From positions 246,201,474-246,265,473 of the forward strand of contig CP136065.1 of assembly GCA_032622095.1 (NCBI GenBank): a stretch of DNA of 64,000 nucleotides, in the 5' to 3' direction. Below the pieces are notes generated by a model. That model did not search any database. It was not told where the DNA came from and worked only from the letters and a program-made list of their open reading frames with translations. This document shows, piece after piece, positions 42,901-48,900 of the stretch (positions are counted from its first letter, which is position 1; every line of letters begins with the position of its first letter). The position numbers were made by a program, and so were the translations under genes. Source of the DNA: Siphonodentalium dalli. Its lineage: Eukaryota; Mollusca; Scaphopoda; Gadilida; Siphonodentaliidae.

Positions 42901-45900
42901 TTTGTCAACATCCCCGATTGTTCCCAGCTGAACCATATCTCATACAATGTGTTTGTCAACATCCCCGATTGTTCCCAGCTGAACCATATCTCATACAATG
43001 TGTTTGTCAACATCCCCGATTGTTCCCAGCTGAACCATATCTCATACAATGTGTTTGTCAACATCCCCGATTGTTCCCAGCTGAACCATATCTCATACAA
43101 TGTGTTTGTCAACATCCCCGATTGTTCCCAGCTGAACAATATCTCATACAATGTGTTTGTCAACATCCCCGATTGTTCCCAGCTGAACCATATCTCATAC
43201 AATGTGTTTGTCAACATCCCCGATTGTTCCCAGCTGAACCATATCTCATACAATGTGTTTGTCAACATCCCCGATTGTTCCCAGCTGAACCATATCTCAT
43301 ACAATGTGTTTGTCAACATCCCCGATTGTTCCCAGCTGAACCATATCTCATACAATGTGTTTGTCAACATCCCCGATTGTTCCCAGCTGAACCATATCTC
43401 ATACAATGTGTTTGTCAACATCCCCGATTGTTCCCAGCTGAACCATATCTCATACAATGTGTTTGTCAACATCCCCGATTGTTCCCAGCTGAACCATATC
43501 TCATACAATGTGTTTGTCAACATCCCCGATTGTTCCCAGATGAACCATATCTCATACAATGTGTTTGTCAACATCCCCGATTGTTCCCAGCTGAACCATA
43601 TCTCATACAATGTGTTTGTCAACATCCCCGATTGTTCCCAGCTGAACCATATCTCATACAATGTGTTTGTCAACATCCCCGATTGTTCCCAGCTGAACAA
43701 TATCTCATACAATGTGTTTGTCAACATCCCCGATTGTTCCCAGCTGAACCATATCTCATACAATGTGTTTGTCAACATCCCCGATTGTTCCCAGCTGAAC
43801 CATATCTCATACAATGTGTTTGTCAACATCCCCGATTGTTCCCAGCTGAACCATATCTCATACAATGTGTTTGTCAACATCCCCGATTGTTCCCAGCTGA
43901 ACCATATCTCATACAATGTGTTTGTCAACATCCCCGATTGTTCCCAGCTGAACCATATCTCATACAATGTGTTTGTCAACATCCCCGATTGTTCCCAGCT
44001 GAACCATATCTCATACAATGTGTTTGTCAACATCCCCGATTGTTCCCAGCTGAACCATATCTCATACAATGTGTTTGTCAACATCCCCGATTGTTCCCAG
44101 CTGAACAATATCTCATACAATGTGTTTGTCAACATCCCTGATTGTTCCCAGCTGAACCATATCTCATACAATGTGTTTGTCAACATCCCCGATTGTTCCC
44201 AGCTGAACCATATCTCATACAATGTGTTTGTCAACATCCCCGATTGTTCCCAGCTGAACCATATCTCATACAATGTGTTTGTCAACATCCCCGATTGTTC
44301 CCAGCTGAACCATATCTCATACAATGTGTTTGTCAACATCCCCGATTGTTCCCAGCTGAACCATATCTCATACAATGTGTTTGTCAACATCCCCGATTGT
44401 TCCCAGATGAACCATATCTCATACAATGTGTTTGTCAACATCCCCGATTGTTCCCAGCTGAACCATATCTCATACAATGTGTTTGTCAACATCCCCGATT
44501 GTTCCCAGCTGAACCATATCTCATACAATGTGTTTGTCAACATCCCCGATTGTTCCCAGCTGAACAATATCTCATACAATGTGTTTGTCAACATCCCCGA
44601 TTGTTCCCAGCTGAACCATATCTCATACAATGTGTTTGTCAACATCCCCGATTGTTCCCAGCTGAACCATATCTCATACAATGTGTTTGTCAACATCCCC
44701 GATTGTTCCCAGCTGAACCATATCTCATACAATGTGTTTGTCAACATCCCCGATTGTTCCCAGCTGAACCATATCTCATACAATGTGTTTGTCAACATCC
44801 CCGATTGTTCCCAGCTGAACCATATCTCATACAATGTGTTTGTCAACATCCCCGATTGTTCCCAGCTGAACCATATCATACAATGTGTTTGTCAACATCC
44901 CCGATTGTTCCCAGCTGAACCATATCTCATACAATGTGTTTGTCAACATCCCCGATTGTTCCCAGCTGAACCATATCTCATACAATGTATTTGTCAACAT
45001 CCCCGATTGTTCCCAGCTGAACCATATCTCATACAATGTATTTGTCAACATCCCCGATTGTTCCCAGCTGAACCATATCTCATACAATGTGTTTGTCAAC
45101 ATCCCCGATTGTTCCCAGCTGAACCATATCTCATACAATGTGTTTGTCAACATCCCCGATTGTTCCCAGCTGAACCATATCTCATACAATGTGTTTGTCA
45201 ACATCCCCGATTGTTCCCAGATGAACTCAAGGGTTTTTATCTTCAAAGTGGTAATAACCAGTATTCACTCTGATTCATATATAAGAGAATACATTGGCCT
45301 AAAAATATTTAACTTGACCGTGTAAGCCACTACCAGTGCATTCTCTTATATATGCAGGGCTCCCTATGGAAGACTCGCATATATAAGAGAATGCACTGGC
45401 ACAGTATCTTTAACCCTTTACCCAACAGAAGGGCCCTGTGCCAATGCATTCTCTTATATATGCGAGGCGACCTATATATATAAGAGAATGCATAGGCTTA
45501 ACACATTAAAAATTATAAAATTGTTAAAGAATGTAAGAAAAAATGGTAAAAAGTGTTAAACAAATTTTTTTTAGGAGAATGCATTGGCACAGGGCATAAC
45601 TGTAACTATCACAATGTGGTCAAGGAGCCGGTTCCAATGATATCCATATTTGTATGGTTCTATTGAGACAGACCGAAGATATTTTAGGCTGATGAAGCTT
45701 TATTTGGCCGGTTTTGGCCGTTTTGTTGGGTAAAGGGTTAATGCTGTACCACCGTCATAAAAGTGTCAAGTATTTACACAGAATATTCGTTATATTTTAT
45801 TTTTACTTTCAGTGCATCCTTGTCTTATTCTATCAATGTGCTGACGACATATTTTTCCTCATTGAGATGGAAGGCTTCGGTTTTGCGACCATTCTGACGA

Positions 45901-48900
45901 TGGTGTTGGCAGGGCAAGCAGTACTTAGGTGGACGGAACCAGATCTCCCACGCAAAATAAAAGTATGTATAAGAGAGGATCGACAGTACATATGTCATTT
46001 GACCAATACTCAATTAGAATTCTAATGCAGTAGTCTGGAGCAGATGTTATATACACGTCATAGAGATAATGTGTTCTGTTGTCAGGAATTGTCAGATTTT
46101 GGTCGCACTGGCAAGTTTTTGCTCTACTTTTGGATAAAGCGATGGCATGAAAAATTGGATGGTTCCGATATACACGATTAGGCCAAAAAAAAGGGTTTTG
46201 ATTCTCAGGCATAGCTGCATCGAAAACAGTGGCCTGCGTTGGACCATTTTATTACGATTTGGATCTCAGCTTAGTTATAAACTGCGTAATGCAAATAGGA
46301 AACTGTACCATGGAAATTAGTTATGTTTCAAATATCGAATAGGAGCTAAATACAATGGTGCATGTGACCATTGGCAACAAAAGACCATTGGCGACGATAA
46401 CTCTCAGGTATATTATCACCACAGGCTGTCCAAACCCCCCTAGTTTATTGGTAAAATGTGTTGAATATATCTATCTGCAGTCATCAGGAAGTTGCATATT
46501 GAAAGATCCATCGAAAAGGTATAAGCACAAATTCGGGAACGCAAACCGGAAAGCAATAAAAACTTTGACAGTCGGTGGCCATTTTATTTTTTAAGTTTTA
46601 CTGTCTATTATCCATTGGGGTACATAAACAGTCTCTAATTAGTCAGCGGAGTAAGTTAACCCTTTACCCAACAAAACGGCCAAAAACGCCCAAATAAAGC
46701 TTCAACAGCCTAAAATACCCTGTGCCAATGCATTCTCTTATATATGCGAGTCGACCATAGGTCGCCTCGCATATATAAGAGAATGCATTGGCCTAACAAT
46801 TTTTTATCATTTTTTTTAAATAAAAGTTTCTTACAATTTTTAGGACATAAAATAAAAAACATCCATTACCCTGCAGGGAGCCCCACACATATATAGAAGC
46901 GTATAGAAGAGCGTCATCTGCTCATGTTTGTCTGGGGCTCTGTATGGGTGAAATTATAAAATTGTTAAAGAATACAAGAAAAAATTATTAAAATTGTAAA
47001 AATTTGTTAGGCCAATGCATTCTCATATATATGCGAGGCGACCTATGGTCGACTCGCATATATAAGAGAATGCATTGGCACAGGGCCGTTCTGTTGGGTA
47101 AAGGGTTAACCAAGACTTTCTATGATAGTTCGGAAGATCATTTTATCTTTTCGTTTTGACTTTATTTAGGCTCCGTATTTTATTGTATGAATCGGATATC
47201 TGGTGTTGTTAAAATTGATTGTGCCAATATTAAAATCATATCAATATATATATCATTCTAGGTAATCCCTATATGATGTACGGGTTATAATTTGTTATTC
47301 TTTATATCAGATTAAATTAGTTTATATCCATTACATTCTGCTTTAGGCCTCATCTTCTGAGAAGTATTTATAGTCTCAAATTAACATTGTTTTTAGTTAC
47401 TTTTTTCCTTTGATCAGTTTCTACCACTGTACAGGTTAGCATCACTAAATTCACCCTCTGAGGACCTCATTCTGCAAATGTCAGACACACTAAATCGAGG
47501 CTTGGATTCTATAATGCTCTACTTTATTTTCAGGTTCCGGTAGTTCTGCCAATAACTCTCTCACTCATTTCCTTCTCTATTGTGATTCTGACATTTTACC
47601 AAAAGCCTGTAGAAAGTTTCATGGCTCTCGGATTAGTTGCACTGGGAACTGTGTTTTATATCGTCGGATATCGGTGGCAAAACAAACCAAAGGAATTCAA
47701 CACAACAATCAGTAAGTAGCCACCCATGAATGCCTCTATTATAACTTAATACTTATAATCCTACATGTATTTTCACGGTGGAACTTGAATGGACAACGTT
47801 GTTTTCATATTGTATGGACACAACTTGCAACGCATACTAGAATATTGTTCAAAACGGATACTAAATGTTCTTGTAATCTACAAGTTGAATGTAAATATAA
47901 GAAATGGATTTTGATTTTGTTACATTCCATTAAGTACGGATGCAAGTTTGACAGGTCTGACATTTTTATGTTTGGAACACTTTCGATTGAAAACAAGAAT
48001 CAAGACATTATAAAGTTGCTCCCTTCTTCTCTGGAGACATTGAGATTTGTCACCCAATTGAGAACGAAATATCTCCCGAGGAGCACAGTGGGATAAGAAG
48101 GCAACAACTGTTTTGTTATCCGATTACTAAAGAAAAGATCATTGCCATTCACACGCACGATGTTGCACTGAGTCATCGCATCACAAGATTGCTTTCTCTT
48201 GCGATTATGTATATTTTCAGTAACTTCGTATTGTCCTATAATATTTCTGTTCCATAAAAGATAGTCAAGCCGTTCTGCATTTGATAATCATCGTTTATTT
48301 ACCATCATTTTGGTGGTTAATTCGTTGATATCGGTCAATGCAATGTAAACCAATAAGCCATAGAAGTATGTTACCCCCTTCTGCAATTTGGCATATTCAA
48401 TGTCATGTTTTGCGCGGAATTTACTCGCAATGTTAATTTCATTACGATCTTCCCCGAAAGCTATTGGGAAGTTGTTGATTTCATGAATGTACATTCATTT
48501 GTTTCAATGCTCCCAAGTACATCGCGATCCCCTCACAAAATACTTCTATGATCACAATGCAGACATGTTTTGAGGGATAATCGTATATAGGATAATTCAT
48601 TCGCGGCAAAAGTATGCATTACATTGTACACTAGTTATAATTTATAACCAACCGACCTCAAGTGATCAACTCGTTCAATATTGCACTTTAATTTTGACAT
48701 GAATATATTGAATCACCCAGATGTTTTGATGTAAAAAGTACATAATAACACTTTTCCGAAAAAAGTATCAACTTAAAAAGTTTCAATATTAGTGTTCACT
48801 AAATATATGCAAATTAGCAAACACCACAACTGGTGTTTTTTGTGAATCCATGGGGTATATAAGATTAATGATTATAGTACATTGTGATGTGAAGTAGCTG

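Noticed and set aside
42495-45325. Open frames up to 893 codons on both strands over 42.5-45.3 kb
   Set aside because: A 51-bp satellite is 17 codons with no stop in several frames. The fixed 17-residue repeat appears on both strands and no start, splice or family signal goes with it.
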